A stretch of DNA of 29,342 nt from Pseudomonadota bacterium. GTDB taxonomy: Bacteria; Pseudomonadota; Gammaproteobacteria; UBA1113. The notes under the pieces are model-generated. The model was not told the origin of the DNA. It saw only the letters and a list, made by a program, of their open reading frames with translations, and ran no database searches. Each line of letters starts with the position of its first letter. The stretch's first letter is position 1. The translations under genes were made by a program, and so were the position numbers. The stretch is from contig JAJXVQ010000006.1 in assembly GCA_021782065.1 (NCBI GenBank), positions 1-29,342 of the forward strand, read 5' to 3'. Of the stretch, positions 15,725 to 24,530 are shown piece by piece.

Positions 15725-16678
15725 TTACTCAATAAAATTTTGCTGGCGCATCCACGCGTCGTCTACAAATTTAGTCATATAATTACGGATACCATCGGAG
15801 AATAGCACTAAACAACGGCACCCTTTAGGTAACTTCGGCGCTACTTGCAATGCCGCCCACAAGGCGCCACCTGCAGAACCGCCTGCCAAGATGCCTTCTT
15901 CGCGGCTCAAACGTCGCGCCATCAAGAAGGAATCTTTATCGTTGATTTTAACATATTCATCGATTAAATCGTTATCCAGCACCTCGGGGAAAAAATCATA
16001 GCCTATGCCTTCTACTAAATAGGGTTTAACCTCGGTACCGCCGCCTAGTATAGAGCCATAGGGATCAACCCCTATAATCTTGATATGTGGATACTGTTTT
16101 TTTAGCCGTCGCGCCACACCCGTCACCGTGCCGCCCGTACCGACACTCATGACTACCATTGCCAAGTTATCGCCAAAATCGTCGATGATTTCCTGGGCGG
16201 TAAATTGTTCATGTGTGCCTGGATTTGCGGGATTCGCATATTGATCGAGTATATGCGCATTCGGAATTTCTTTCTGCAAACGTTTGGCCAAAGAAATATG
16301 GCTATCCGGCGAATCCGAAGCTGCTTCCGTAGGCGTTCTATAAATCTTTGCCCCTAAGGCTTCTAACGTGACTTGTTTTTCGTGGCTCATCTTTTCGGGC
16401 ATGGTGATGACTACACGATAGCCTTTAACCGCTGCCGCTAAAGCGATACCTATACCGGTATTGCCTGAAGTGGGTTCAATTAAAGTGTCGCCGGGCTTAA
16501 TACGCCCTGCTTTTTCCGCTTCTTCCACCATATTATAGCCTATGCGATCTTTAACGGAACCACCCGGATTAAAAAACTCGCATTTGCCATACAATTCACA
16601 GTTTAAATCTGCACCGATACGATTCAAACGCACGCTGGGCGTGCGACCTATCGTTTCTAAAATATTATTATATAACAT
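15725..16678 (-). CDS. cbs: cystathionine beta-synthase-like PLP enzyme, catalytic core only
   Basis: The 317-residue fold-type II PLP enzyme is closer to cystathionine beta-synthase than to CysK. KCEFFNPGGSVKDRI holds the PLP lysine (Lys43), followed by DTLIEPTSGNTGIG (70-75 binds substrate), MPEKMSHEK, the phosphate loop GTGGT (180-184), VEGIGYDFFPEVLD and GGSAGG (266-271), then DGIRNYMTKFVDDAWM. These closely match the human enzyme's core. The heme-binding N-terminus and the C-terminal regulatory CBS pair are absent. The reaction would condense homocysteine with serine (or cysteine, releasing H2S). It lies between lolD and rimI, 6-7 nt from each, so it is in the operon. A CysK-like activity cannot be excluded. 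Confidence 0.85.
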   Translation of the reverse strand: MLYNNILETIGRTPSVRLNRIGADLNCELYGKCEFFNPGGSVKDRIGYNMVEEAEKAGRIKPGDTLIEPTSGNTGIGIALAAAVKGYRVVITMPEKMSHEKQVTLEALGAKIYRTPTEAASDSPDSHISLAKRLQKEIPNAHILDQYANPANPGTHEQFTAQEIIDDFGDNLAMVVMSVGTGGTVTGVARRLKKQYPHIKIIGVDPYGSILGGGTEVKPYLVEGIGYDFFPEVLDNDLIDEYVKINDKDSFLMARRLSREEGILAGGSAGGALWAALQVAPKLPKGCRCLVLFSDGIRNYMTKFVDDAWMRQQNFIE

Positions 16679-16684
16679 ACTTCA

Positions 16685-17419
16685 TCACCTCTTTCTTTCC
16701 AATTTCTTATCCACAATATGATACACCTTTTCCAAGCGCTCTGCCAAGCGCATATCGTGGGTCACCATAATCAAACTAGTTTTATACGCGCGATTTAATT
16801 CTACAAACAGTTCATACACTTTTTCTGCCGTACGTTGATCCAAATTACCCGTAGGTTCATCCGCTAAAACACAGGCTGGTTTGTTAACCAGGGCACGCGC
16901 GATGGCAGTACGTTGGCGTTCACCGCCGGATAATTCGCCTATGCGATGCCGCAGTCTATGTGCCAAACCTACTTTTTCTAATATATCCGCAGCTTTCTCT
17001 TCAGCCGCGGGTAGCTTTTCGCCCGCAATCAATAAAGGCATACACACGTTTTCCAATACATTAAATTCGGGCAATAAATGATGTAACTGATAGACAAAGC
17101 CTACTTTCTCATTGCGTAAATGGCAACGTTCCACTTCAGATTGCTCACTCCATTCTTGGCCCTGTATACGTACTTCACCCGCCGTGTATTTATCCAAACC
17201 ACCTAACAAATGCAGTAAGGTACTTTTGCCTACACCGGAAGCACCTATCACCGCCACTAATTCTCCTGCGGCCAGCGTAAGATCGACGTCTTTTAAAACT
17301 TCTACCTTGATTTGCCCATCTTGATAAGTCTTACCCAAACCACGCGCTTCTACTATAAAGCCCATATTGGGTGCATCTTGCGCGTTATTTTTTGCTGAAA
17401 AATGCTCATGTACGCCCAT
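16685..17419 (-). CDS. lolD: lipoprotein-releasing system ATPase LolD
   Basis: With the start at 17419 the protein has 244 residues. Walker A GASGVGKST is at 59-67, the signature LSGGERQR at 163-170, Walker B CVLADEP at 183-189, and the H-loop MVTHD follows. QLHHLLPEFNVLENV after the Q-loop is the LolD/MacB-type stretch. LolD powers extraction of lipoproteins from the inner membrane toward LolA. I chose this ATG because GGAGTTTAT precedes it; an upstream in-frame ATG at 17455 has no ribosome site and would lengthen an already long N-terminus. It follows the permease gene at 17506 and is followed after 6 nt by the cystathionine beta-synthase gene. Confidence 0.93.
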   Translation of the reverse strand: MGVHEHFSAKNNAQDAPNMGFIVEARGLGKTYQDGQIKVEVLKDVDLTLAAGELVAVIGASGVGKSTLLHLLGGLDKYTAGEVRIQGQEWSEQSEVERCHLRNEKVGFVYQLHHLLPEFNVLENVCMPLLIAGEKLPAAEEKAADILEKVGLAHRLRHRIGELSGGERQRTAIARALVNKPACVLADEPTGNLDQRTAEKVYELFVELNRAYKTSLIMVTHDMRLAERLEKVYHIVDKKLERKR

Positions 17420-17505
17420 ATAAACTCCGCTTTTTCCCCTCAAAATTACGCGCAACCTGCATCCCCATCTGTGCTTTGGAATACTTGTAAGTGAGCAAAT
17501 AATTA

Positions 17506-18756
17506 CTATTCATAACGCAACGCCTCCACCGGATGCGTTTTAGAGGCACGCCATGCCGGGTATAAATTCGCTAAGAAACTCATGATGACGGCAATCACAC
17601 AAATACGCAGCACGTCGCTCGCCATAATTTCTGATGGTAAATAATCTACGTAAAACACGCCGGATGATAGCAATTGCAAATGAAACACATGTTTTACCAG
17701 TAAATACAATTGAGTCACATGCATAGACAGCAGAATCCCACACAATAGGCCGATAAACGTCCCCAGCAAACCAATCATGCTGCCTTGTACCATAAAAATA
17801 GCCATGATCTGCCGTGGCGTTGCCCCTAGCGTACGCAAGATGGCAATATCACTCGCTTTGTCGGTGACCGTCATCACTAAACTAGACACTAAATTAAAAA
17901 TAGCAACGGCAATGATTAAAAATAAAATCACCGCCATCATCGTTTTTTGCAGCGCTAAACCCTCGAAGAAGGAGCCATATTCTGTGGTCCAATCGGCAAA
18001 GACATAATTTTCAGGAAAGGCATCGGCCAGCTGATTTTCCACCCACGGCGCTTGATAGGCATCTTTTAACTTAAAGCGTAAGCCACTCACCGCATCGCCG
18101 GTATTGTAAAAGACTTTGGCATCATCTAGATGTATATACGCAAATTTATCGTTGAAACCAAAACCGCTGCCCGCATCAAAAATACCGACGACAGTAAATC
18201 GTTTGGAGCGAGGGATAATACCAAAGGGTGTCATTGAAGCTACGGGTGAAATAAGCAATACCTTGTCTCCAGGCATCACGCCCAAATTATTCGCCAGCTC
18301 CGAGCCCAAAATGACGCCGAAGCCATGCGATTGTAAATCGTTGAGCTTTCCTACCACCATTTTACTGCCCAACTCCGATATCTTGGCTTCTAGATCCGGT
18401 ACTACGCCAAAGACAAAGGCGCCGGACACTTGGCCATTGGCCGTCAGCATGCTTTGGCCGCTGACATACGGCGCACTGGCGACTATATTCGGATTGGTAT
18501 CGGCCATCTTAGCCGTTTGTTGCCAGTCGGGTAAAAAATTGCTTTCGGTGCTCATGCTCAATTGCGTCGCCATGGAAAGCACGCGGTTTTTGATTTGGTC
18601 GTTAAAGCCATTTAATACCGATAACACCGTGATCAACACCATAATGCCCAAGGCAATGCCTATGGTCGAGCTAATAGAGATAAACGAAATAAAATGGTTC
18701 CGCCTTTTGGCTCGTAGATAGCGCAAACCGATGAAAAATGGTAATGATTTGTACAT
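17506..18756 (-). CDS. lolC: lipoprotein-releasing system transmembrane protein (LolC/LolE family)
   Basis: This 416-residue permease has the four-helix FtsX/MacB-type topology: the first membrane helix at about 22-48, a large periplasmic domain, then three C-terminal helices starting with MMAVILFLIIAVAIFNLVSSLVM. The motif ISFISISSTIGIALGIMVLI and the C-terminal LANLYPAWRASKTHPVEALRYE are characteristic of LolC/E. Only one LolC/E gene is present beside lolD, so the transporter may be a homodimer as in bacteria with a single LolF-type subunit, unless a partner is encoded elsewhere. It is the first gene of the lolC/E-lolD-cbs-rimI-prfC cluster. A small GCCTTT/AAAGGC hairpin (18770-18783) lies in its leader. 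Confidence 0.93.
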   Translation of the reverse strand: MYKSLPFFIGLRYLRAKRRNHFISFISISSTIGIALGIMVLITVLSVLNGFNDQIKNRVLSMATQLSMSTESNFLPDWQQTAKMADTNPNIVASAPYVSGQSMLTANGQVSGAFVFGVVPDLEAKISELGSKMVVGKLNDLQSHGFGVILGSELANNLGVMPGDKVLLISPVASMTPFGIIPRSKRFTVVGIFDAGSGFGFNDKFAYIHLDDAKVFYNTGDAVSGLRFKLKDAYQAPWVENQLADAFPENYVFADWTTEYGSFFEGLALQKTMMAVILFLIIAVAIFNLVSSLVMTVTDKASDIAILRTLGATPRQIMAIFMVQGSMIGLLGTFIGLLCGILLSMHVTQLYLLVKHVFHLQLLSSGVFYVDYLPSEIMASDVLRICVIAVIMSFLANLYPAWRASKTHPVEALRYE

Positions 18757-18881
18757 AGGTGCTTTCTGGGCCTTTAAAAAGGCTTATCTTACCTCATTTG
18801 CGGGTAAAACTCCAAAAATGGGCAGTTTGAAAACCTGCTGATATGGTATATTTCGTCTAAAGCAATCACAAGGAATTTATC

Positions 18882-19592
18882 ATGTCCGGATTTGATAAAC
18901 GCGTTTACCGCTATGAAGATGCCCTAACAGGCCTAAAAGACAATATGACCGTCATGGTGGGTGGGTTTGGCCTTTGCGGCATACCTGAAGGTTTAATCGC
19001 CACGGTACACCAAATGGGCGTAACGGGCTTAACCTGCATTTCCAATAACGCGGGTGTCGATGGCTTTGGCCTAGGCCTATGGCTGGAAAAACGGCAGATC
19101 AAGACCATGATCGCTTCCTACGTAGGCGAAAATGCCTTATTCGAACAATTGTTATTATCCGGGGAAATGCAGGTCATTTTAACGCCTCAAGGCACCTTGG
19201 CCGAAAAGATCCGCGCGGGCGGTGCCGGTATACCCGCTTTTTATACCGCCACCGGTTATGGCACCTCCATAGCAGAAGGCAAAGAAACGCGCGAATTTGC
19301 AGGCCGTCATTATGTGATGGAAGAGGCTTTGCACGCCGATGTGGCACTCATTCGGGCTTGGAAAGCCGATACCATGGGTAATCTCATTTATCGTAAAACG
19401 GCCATGAATTTTAACCCCATGATGGCTACCGCTGCTAAGCTCACCATCGCGGAAGTGGAAGAAATCGTCCCCGTAGGGGCTTTAGATCCCGAACACATAC
19501 ACACGCCTGGCATTTATGTTAATCGTATTATCCAAGGTAAATTCGAAAAACGCATAGAGCGACGCACGTTGCGCGCTGATCACAAGGAGTAA
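18882..19592 (+). CDS. scoA: 3-oxoacid CoA-transferase subunit A
   Basis: The 236-residue protein is the A subunit of a succinyl-CoA:3-oxoacid (SCOT-type) CoA-transferase. The family signature [13 protein letters not shown] (27-39) is intact, followed by [13 protein letters not shown], the [13 protein letters not shown] stretch and [22 protein letters not shown]. With subunit B it moves CoA between succinyl-CoA and acetoacetate (or similar acids). AAGGAA precedes the ATG, and the B subunit starts 4 nt after the stop. It is divergent from the lolC/E gene. The sequence favours the SCOT type over AtoD, though substrate preference is not proven. Confidence 0.93.
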   Translation: MSGFDKRVYRYEDALTGLKDNMTVMVGGFGLCGIPEGLIATVHQMGVTGLTCISNNAGVDGFGLGLWLEKRQIKTMIASYVGENALFEQLLLSGEMQVILTPQGTLAEKIRAGGAGIPAFYTATGYGTSIAEGKETREFAGRHYVMEEALHADVALIRAWKADTMGNLIYRKTAMNFNPMMATAAKLTIAEVEEIVPVGALDPEHIHTPGIYVNRIIQGKFEKRIERRTLRADHKE

Positions 19593-19596
19593 CACC

Positions 19597-20250
19597 ATGC
19601 CCTTAAGCCGCGACCAAATCGCCAAACGCATTGCACTGGAATTAAAAGATGGGTATTACGTCAACCTAGGCATAGGCATTCCCACCCTGGTGGCGAATTA
19701 TATCCCCAAGAGGATCAGCGTCATGCTGCAATCGGAAAATGGCTTATTGGGTTTAGGACCTTATCCTAATGAAGATGAAGTCAACCCCGATTTAATCAAT
19801 GCGGGCAAAGAAACCGTCACCGCTATAGAAGGCGCGGCTTTTTTCTCCTCGGCCGAAAGCTTTGCCATGATTCGCGGTGGCCATATCGATTTAACTGTGT
19901 TAGGCGCTTTTGAAGTGGATGTGAGCGGTAATATCGCCTCGTGGATGATCCCCGGTAAATTGGTGAAAGGCATGGGCGGTGCGATGGATTTAGTGGCCGC
20001 GGCAAAAAACATCGTCGTCGCCATGATGCACACCAGCCCCAAGGGAGAATCGAAATTATTACAGCATTGTACTTTGCCTTTAACCGGCGTGAATTGTATA
20101 CATAAAATTGTAACGGATCTGGGTGTATTGAGCGTAGAAAATGGCAGTTTCCGCTTATTAGAACGCGCTCACGATGTGAGCATAGAAGAAATTAAAGCAA
20201 AAACCGCGGCACCGCTGATTGTGGAAGGGGAAATAGGGGTGTTGAGGTAG
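19597..20250 (+). CDS. scoB: 3-oxoacid CoA-transferase subunit B
   Basis: The 217-residue B subunit carries the catalytic glutamate in QSENGLLGLGPYP (Glu47), which forms the enzyme-CoA thioester. Other family stretches are NLGIGIPTLVANYI (23-36), AFFSSAESFAMIRGGHIDLTVLGAFEVD and IPGKLVKGMGGAMDLVA. It pairs with the adjacent A subunit to interconvert succinyl-CoA and acetoacetyl-CoA, and can feed ketone bodies or polyhydroxybutyrate products into the TCA cycle. AAGGAG lies before the ATG in the 4-nt gap after scoA. Its stop is 7 bp from the convergent 113-residue gene, and no terminator is visible between them. Confidence 0.94.
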   Translation: MPLSRDQIAKRIALELKDGYYVNLGIGIPTLVANYIPKRISVMLQSENGLLGLGPYPNEDEVNPDLINAGKETVTAIEGAAFFSSAESFAMIRGGHIDLTVLGAFEVDVSGNIASWMIPGKLVKGMGGAMDLVAAAKNIVVAMMHTSPKGESKLLQHCTLPLTGVNCIHKIVTDLGVLSVENGSFRLLERAHDVSIEEIKAKTAAPLIVEGEIGVLR

Positions 20251-20257
20251 CTCTGTT

Positions 20258-20599
20258 TTAGTCGCCTATACTTAGACTAGGGCTAGAGGGTTTATTGTTT
20301 TCCTTGTTTTTATCCTCGTCACGCTTGTCTTTTATTTCAGCTGCCAGCATCTTTCCAGCCTGGGCACTAATCTCTGGCGGTACTCCAAACGCTGCACCTA
20401 CTGCTACACACGCCATCTGCGCACCTTGATCTATAGCTGCATCCTCAGCCGCATTACTCTCCCCGCCACCCTTGCTTTTGGCGAAATTAAAAGTAGCGTA
20501 CAGCATAGCGTCATCATTTTTGCCCGCCGCACTCAGCATGGAATCAGGCCCCGGACCGGGTAGGCTAGGGGCTGATGTGGGGTTGGTTTCGTTGGACAT
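20258..20599 (-). CDS. hypothetical protein, second gene of a pair downstream of dotA
   Basis: I do not recognise this 113-residue protein. It has a Pro/Ser-rich start (residues 7-18), a hydrophobic Ala-rich middle (QMACVAVGAAFGVPPEISA, 61-79) and a highly charged Lys/Asp/Glu tail (90-102) before a Ser/Pro C-terminus. No signal peptide is present. It starts 9 nt after the 185-residue gene with GGGGG about 14 nt upstream of the ATG, so the two form a unit. The adjacent Dot/Icm genes make an effector, chaperone or accessory role possible, but this is inference from position and composition only. Confidence 0.6.
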   Translation of the reverse strand: MSNETNPTSAPSLPGPGPDSMLSAAGKNDDAMLYATFNFAKSKGGGESNAAEDAAIDQGAQMACVAVGAAFGVPPEISAQAGKMLAAEIKDKRDEDKNKENNKPSSPSLSIGD

Positions 20600-20608
20600 G
20601 TTATTTAG

Positions 20609-21166
20609 CTAAACCCCCATTGAAGCGATTGATGAATCTTTTGGATCTTCTAAATTAAGATCCGAAGACGGACCTGTTTTAGCCGCAACATTCTGCAACA
20701 AACTATCCTGTGCTGCTGGATTATGTGGCTGCATATTGATCGCATTATCTTCGCTGTCGTCTTCGGCTTCTGCCTTATCTTCTTCTTTCTTTTTAGGCAT
20801 AGGTTTGTTATCATTTTTAAATGCGGGATCGAATAAGTTTACAAAGGAATCGCCCGAGCTGATTCCGCTCGCGACTGCACGGTTAGCCAAGAAGTTACCG
20901 CCACTCACCACCGCAGCTGCAGTACTTACTATGTTACCTACGTTCTCTGCAACACTGTCTCCTTGACCCGCCTTATCCTTTAACTCAGTTATAGAGTTCG
21001 GGGCATTTGCCACACCCTTAAGTAAGTCCAAAGGAAGATCCACTACCGCAGCGGCTACCTTAAGAGCGGTTTTAGCCGTTTCATTTTCAACCTTGTCAGC
21101 CAGAAATTCGCCAAGGGGGCCCTTTACTAGGTTACCGTTTTTTAAATTCTCTACGATATTAGCCAT
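20609..21166 (-). CDS. hypothetical protein, first gene of a pair downstream of dotA
   Basis: This 185-residue protein matches nothing I know. The N-terminal half has two Ala/Val-rich helices (ALKVAAAVVDLPLDLLKGV at 34-52 and IVSTAAAVVSGGNFLANRA at 79-97), which could be amphipathic or membrane-associated. A lysine patch (PKKKEED) is followed by an acidic stretch (128-141), with Ser/Asp-rich C-terminal residues. Acidic residues close to the C-terminus are a loose feature of Dot/Icm substrates. AGAGGTG precedes the ATG, and a strong promoter (21201-21229) drives it independently of dotA, whose stop lies 238 bp upstream. The pair is therefore its own transcription unit. Confidence 0.65.
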   Translation of the reverse strand: MANIVENLKNGNLVKGPLGEFLADKVENETAKTALKVAAAVVDLPLDLLKGVANAPNSITELKDKAGQGDSVAENVGNIVSTAAAVVSGGNFLANRAVASGISSGDSFVNLFDPAFKNDNKPMPKKKEEDKAEAEDDSEDNAINMQPHNPAAQDSLLQNVAAKTGPSSDLNLEDPKDSSIASMGV

Positions 21167-21200
21167 TTAATCACCTCTTTTAATTCACAATACTCTTTAA

Positions 21201-21229
21201 ATTATACATTTTTTAACCACAAAAATCAA
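21201..21229 (-). promoter_or_regulatory. promoter of the two-gene unit downstream of dotA
   Basis: On the minus strand TTGATT (21224-21229), a 17-bp spacer and a perfect TATAAT (21201-21206) lie 35 bp upstream of the ATG at 21166. The match is among the best in the window. It implies these genes can be expressed without dotA. Confidence 0.7.
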
Positions 21230-21404
21230 GCTCGCAATGCTCAATTCGTACCCGTCGGCTTTCCTTAGCACTCATCCAATCATCCGTATATTGTGCTATA
21301 TATGAACAACACAATCAAGTCCCACTTAGCCCATTCAGCTCCTATTTACGCCCACGCTTGCCCATAAAATTCGTTATAATATATAAACTACACTTACCTA
21401 TGGA

Positions 21405-24400
21405 CTACATCCCTTCAGTAGGCGGCATTCCCGCCGATGCCTTTGCCCCTTTCTGGAGTATCTCTTTCCCCTCATTTGCAGCATCAGCATAATTCTGCAT
21501 ACTTTGTTTTCTAGCCTTCGCTTGGGCATCGCCGGCATCTTTAGCGGTTTTAGCTCCTTGCTCCACGCCGCCCTTGACGTCGCCCATCATTTTCTCAATA
21601 TCAGAACTATGGCCTTCAGTGATACCAATCCAACGAGTAACATGATCCGCTAGATGATAAATCAAAGTAAAAGACTTGTTCAAAACCACCATGAGGGTAT
21701 TCACATACATCCCCCAAATAATCAAAGTACCAAACATGCTGGCAGCACCACCATCGGCACCCAAACCGCCTAATAATGAGTTGGCAGCGAAGAAGAAGCC
21801 CCCATTAACAATCATAACCGTCACATAACTCATCACCGTAGCGGCAAAATAACCGATGATCATCAGCGGTGGCCGCAAAAATACACTGGCCAGAATAGCA
21901 ATACCCATACTGCTCTTACCAAAAACCTCATGCTCCCCTTCCGGATTTAAGATACCCAAAGATAACAGGGGTGCCGCCGCCATCGCTTCGACGGTTAACA
22001 CTAACCATTGTATGAAGGCAAAAGTAAATATCAGATAAGGAATCATCGGGAAATAATACGCTAGGATGGCACCCATGGTCATCATCATACTGATGATGAC
22101 ACTATACATCGCCATACCCCATGTCAGTGCACTGGTCATCGCATTGGCAATACCCGTCCAACCCGAGGCAACATACGATACCAGTCCCGATACCCACATA
22201 TATTTAAAACCAACGTGGTATAACTTCGAGGATGTATTTAATAGGCGTATGCCGGCTTGGCGCAGTGTGAATAATGGATTCACGAGTTGCCCAGTGGTGC
22301 CCATAGACATGATGGGCTGTAAGGTTTGGGCAAAATTCCACATAATGGATTGATTGACATATTTAAACCATGCTATCGGACTAATGATCATTGCAGGAAA
22401 ACGTGGTTTTGTAAAATTACGTGTATCAAAGGCCGGATTGCCATTCGTAGCACTGTTGTAAATACCGCACGTTTCTACTGGCTTGCCGCTGCTGTCCACG
22501 ACTTCGGCCCCATTACTGTCGGTTAAGGGGGTACAATCACTGCCCTTTTTATCTGTGCCAGGTTCAGTCTCGGGCTCATTGTAGCTGTTCCCCAATACTT
22601 GCATCGAGATGCCCTCCGCACCCACGAGCACTAGGCTTAAGTTATTAACCCCGTAACCATACGCACGGTGCATTTTTTTATTCTTGCCATCGGTTTTACC
22701 GCCTCTAAATATACCTTGAATATCGGTGGCAGTGCGTGCATCCTGACAACTTCTACCACTCTGATTCTCCGAAGTAATACCGACGCCATTCTGGCATGCT
22801 AGGCCAGGATAACTATAATCGTAAGTCGATGCCGACAAGGTCGAGGTGGATGAGCCCAGCGCTCTGGCCATATCCAAGAAAAATGCACCGGCACTGGCCC
22901 AGCCATTGTATTTTGCCGCCGAAACCAATACGTCTTTTCTTTCCGCGGGCGTTAAAGTGCCGGTTACCACGGGGGGAGGAGTAGAGTTGCCGCCTATAAT
23001 GCTGCATTGCGTCACACCATTCTCATCCGTTTGACACTGTGTTTTTCCTTGCTGATCGGGCGCAATCGGGGGGTTGCCACCTATAATGCTGCATTGCGTC
23101 ACACCATTCTCATCCGTTTGGCACTGTGTTTCTCCTTGCTGATCGGACGCAATGCCCTCATCGCCACCCTGACCAGCATTCTGCGCGGCCTCTTCGTCTT
23201 GATATTGTTGATAATTGGCGATAGTCTGTGCTTGGTATGCTTCGGCCATATTCTGCAACTGAGTGGTAACATACGTTTGTGCGTCGCTGGTAGCCGTGTC
23301 GGGGCATGGAACAACAGTATCATTTGAATCATAACAAATTCCTGTTAATGAACCCGTCGTACCACCTGGGGCAGGCTTGGGTGAGCCCGTATCTAGAAAA
23401 ACCATATAAGCATCTGCTAAATAGCCTAGGGTAGGGATCTGTGTTTTGGTTTTGTCTGCGTTTGTTACCATGAAATCGGGCGTGTGGTTTACACCCTCAG
23501 CCCCTGGATCTCCCAGCGTTTTGCCATCCGTAGGATATATACCATACCAAGGCCCCCCATATATGCCCTTATAATATTGATCTTTGGCGGCAACTGTAGA
23601 ATCATAACCAATCATTTCATTAATCAGGGCAGCTTGACGTGTATAATAAGCTACTTTTGCAGGATCACCGCTCCCTTCTCCGGTAGGCATCATCACATAG
23701 CCGCAAACAGACTGGCGCGTCCAATCCGAAGTACCGCCAAAGCCAAAAGCCCACACATAAGAATAGGGTGTATTGCTACTTCCATCTGTTTTTTGATACA
23801 TAACATTAGGTGCTGTTTGTCTATAGCCGTATTTAATGAAAGTGTCGCTACCCCATGTTACACGAGCACTCTTCGGACCTTGCGCATTATTAGTATCCTG
23901 CTGAGTATAATAATTCTGTGAGGTTTGCGATTCCATAAGCCCAATCGTACACGTCATATATTCGAAAATACTGGTTGCTGTTTCTAAATCGCTGGTAGTA
24001 GACGTATTCATGGTTATCTGCGCATTACCCGTAGCTATCTGGTCCACCATATTGCTCCAGATGTAATCGGCAGCACCCACGCCTTGTACGATGACCCACA
24101 TTACAAACACTTGAATCACGGCATAGCCCTGTACAGCTATATTGCCCATGCCTAATGAAGAGGTGGTCGTTGGCAATAACAGCGCAAAACCCAGAGCGGA
24201 ACGTAGAGGAATCCACACGGAATTAAAGCGTTTACCCATCATTTCGCCGTCATGAGACGTGTTGATGGTAGATATCACTAAAGTATAGAGTATGAGTATA
24301 CAGCCTAACACTATCACCGCGTTGTTAAAATATAAAAACGTATATTTCAATAGAGTAGATTCGTGAGCCCCAGTCCATTGCGATAATACATTCCCTACAT

Positions 24401-24530
24401 TGCCAAAAATAGCTGCCAGATAATACATGGATTGATCATTTGTTGCCGGTGCGAAGAAACTAGGCGTAGCAAATGCAGCGGGCGCCAATAAACACAAAGA
24501 AAGTAGTGATAGAATACGTTTCATAGTCAT
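21405..24530 (-). CDS. dotA: Dot/Icm type IVB secretion system protein DotA
   Basis: The 1041-residue protein has the length of Legionella DotA (about 1,048) and its architecture: signal peptide (MTMKRILSLLSLCLLAPAAFA), early membrane helices around 70-90, 110-122 and 138-155, a long periplasmic domain (~160-720), then a C-terminal helix cluster (~775-985). That cluster ends in LNKSFTLIYHLADHVTRWIG, resembling the end of the DotA/TraY family. DotA is an inner-membrane channel component required for effector delivery. The start overlaps the icmV stop by 4 nt and follows GAGG, matching the conserved icmV-dotA order. The periplasmic domain carries a recent 81-bp duplication (22986-23153) and several Cys pairs enclosing acidic loops. 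Identification rests on length, topology and neighbours. Confidence 0.93.
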   Translation of the reverse strand: MTMKRILSLLSLCLLAPAAFATPSFFAPATNDQSMYYLAAIFGNVGNVLSQWTGAHESTLLKYTFLYFNNAVIVLGCILILYTLVISTINTSHDGEMMGKRFNSVWIPLRSALGFALLLPTTTSSLGMGNIAVQGYAVIQVFVMWVIVQGVGAADYIWSNMVDQIATGNAQITMNTSTTSDLETATSIFEYMTCTIGLMESQTSQNYYTQQDTNNAQGPKSARVTWGSDTFIKYGYRQTAPNVMYQKTDGSSNTPYSYVWAFGFGGTSDWTRQSVCGYVMMPTGEGSGDPAKVAYYTRQAALINEMIGYDSTVAAKDQYYKGIYGGPWYGIYPTDGKTLGDPGAEGVNHTPDFMVTNADKTKTQIPTLGYLADAYMVFLDTGSPKPAPGGTTGSLTGICYDSNDTVVPCPDTATSDAQTYVTTQLQNMAEAYQAQTIANYQQYQDEEAAQNAGQGGDEGIASDQQGETQCQTDENGVTQCSIIGGNPPIAPDQQGKTQCQTDENGVTQCSIIGGNSTPPPVVTGTLTPAERKDVLVSAAKYNGWASAGAFFLDMARALGSSTSTLSASTYDYSYPGLACQNGVGITSENQSGRSCQDARTATDIQGIFRGGKTDGKNKKMHRAYGYGVNNLSLVLVGAEGISMQVLGNSYNEPETEPGTDKKGSDCTPLTDSNGAEVVDSSGKPVETCGIYNSATNGNPAFDTRNFTKPRFPAMIISPIAWFKYVNQSIMWNFAQTLQPIMSMGTTGQLVNPLFTLRQAGIRLLNTSSKLYHVGFKYMWVSGLVSYVASGWTGIANAMTSALTWGMAMYSVIISMMMTMGAILAYYFPMIPYLIFTFAFIQWLVLTVEAMAAAPLLSLGILNPEGEHEVFGKSSMGIAILASVFLRPPLMIIGYFAATVMSYVTVMIVNGGFFFAANSLLGGLGADGGAASMFGTLIIWGMYVNTLMVVLNKSFTLIYHLADHVTRWIGITEGHSSDIEKMMGDVKGGVEQGAKTAKDAGDAQAKARKQSMQNYADAANEGKEILQKGAKASAGMPPTEGM
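22986..23153. repeat. tandem duplication inside dotA
   Basis: Two 81-bp copies (22986-23066 and 23073-23153), 87 bp apart and hence in frame, differ at only four positions. Each encodes DQQG.TQCQTDENGVTQCSIIGGN, a loop with a Cys pair around an acidic DENG. They lie at about residues 458-515 of the periplasmic region. The high DNA identity indicates a recent event. Confidence 0.9.

Noticed and set aside
17420..17455. Longer lolD start at 17455
   Set aside because: It has no Shine-Dalgarno sequence and makes the N-terminus unusually long; the ATG at 17419 has GGAG at good spacing.
21366..21385. TATAAT-like motif on the plus strand before the dotA 3' end as an antisense promoter
   Set aside because: No -35 at suitable spacing; the region is simply AT-rich.
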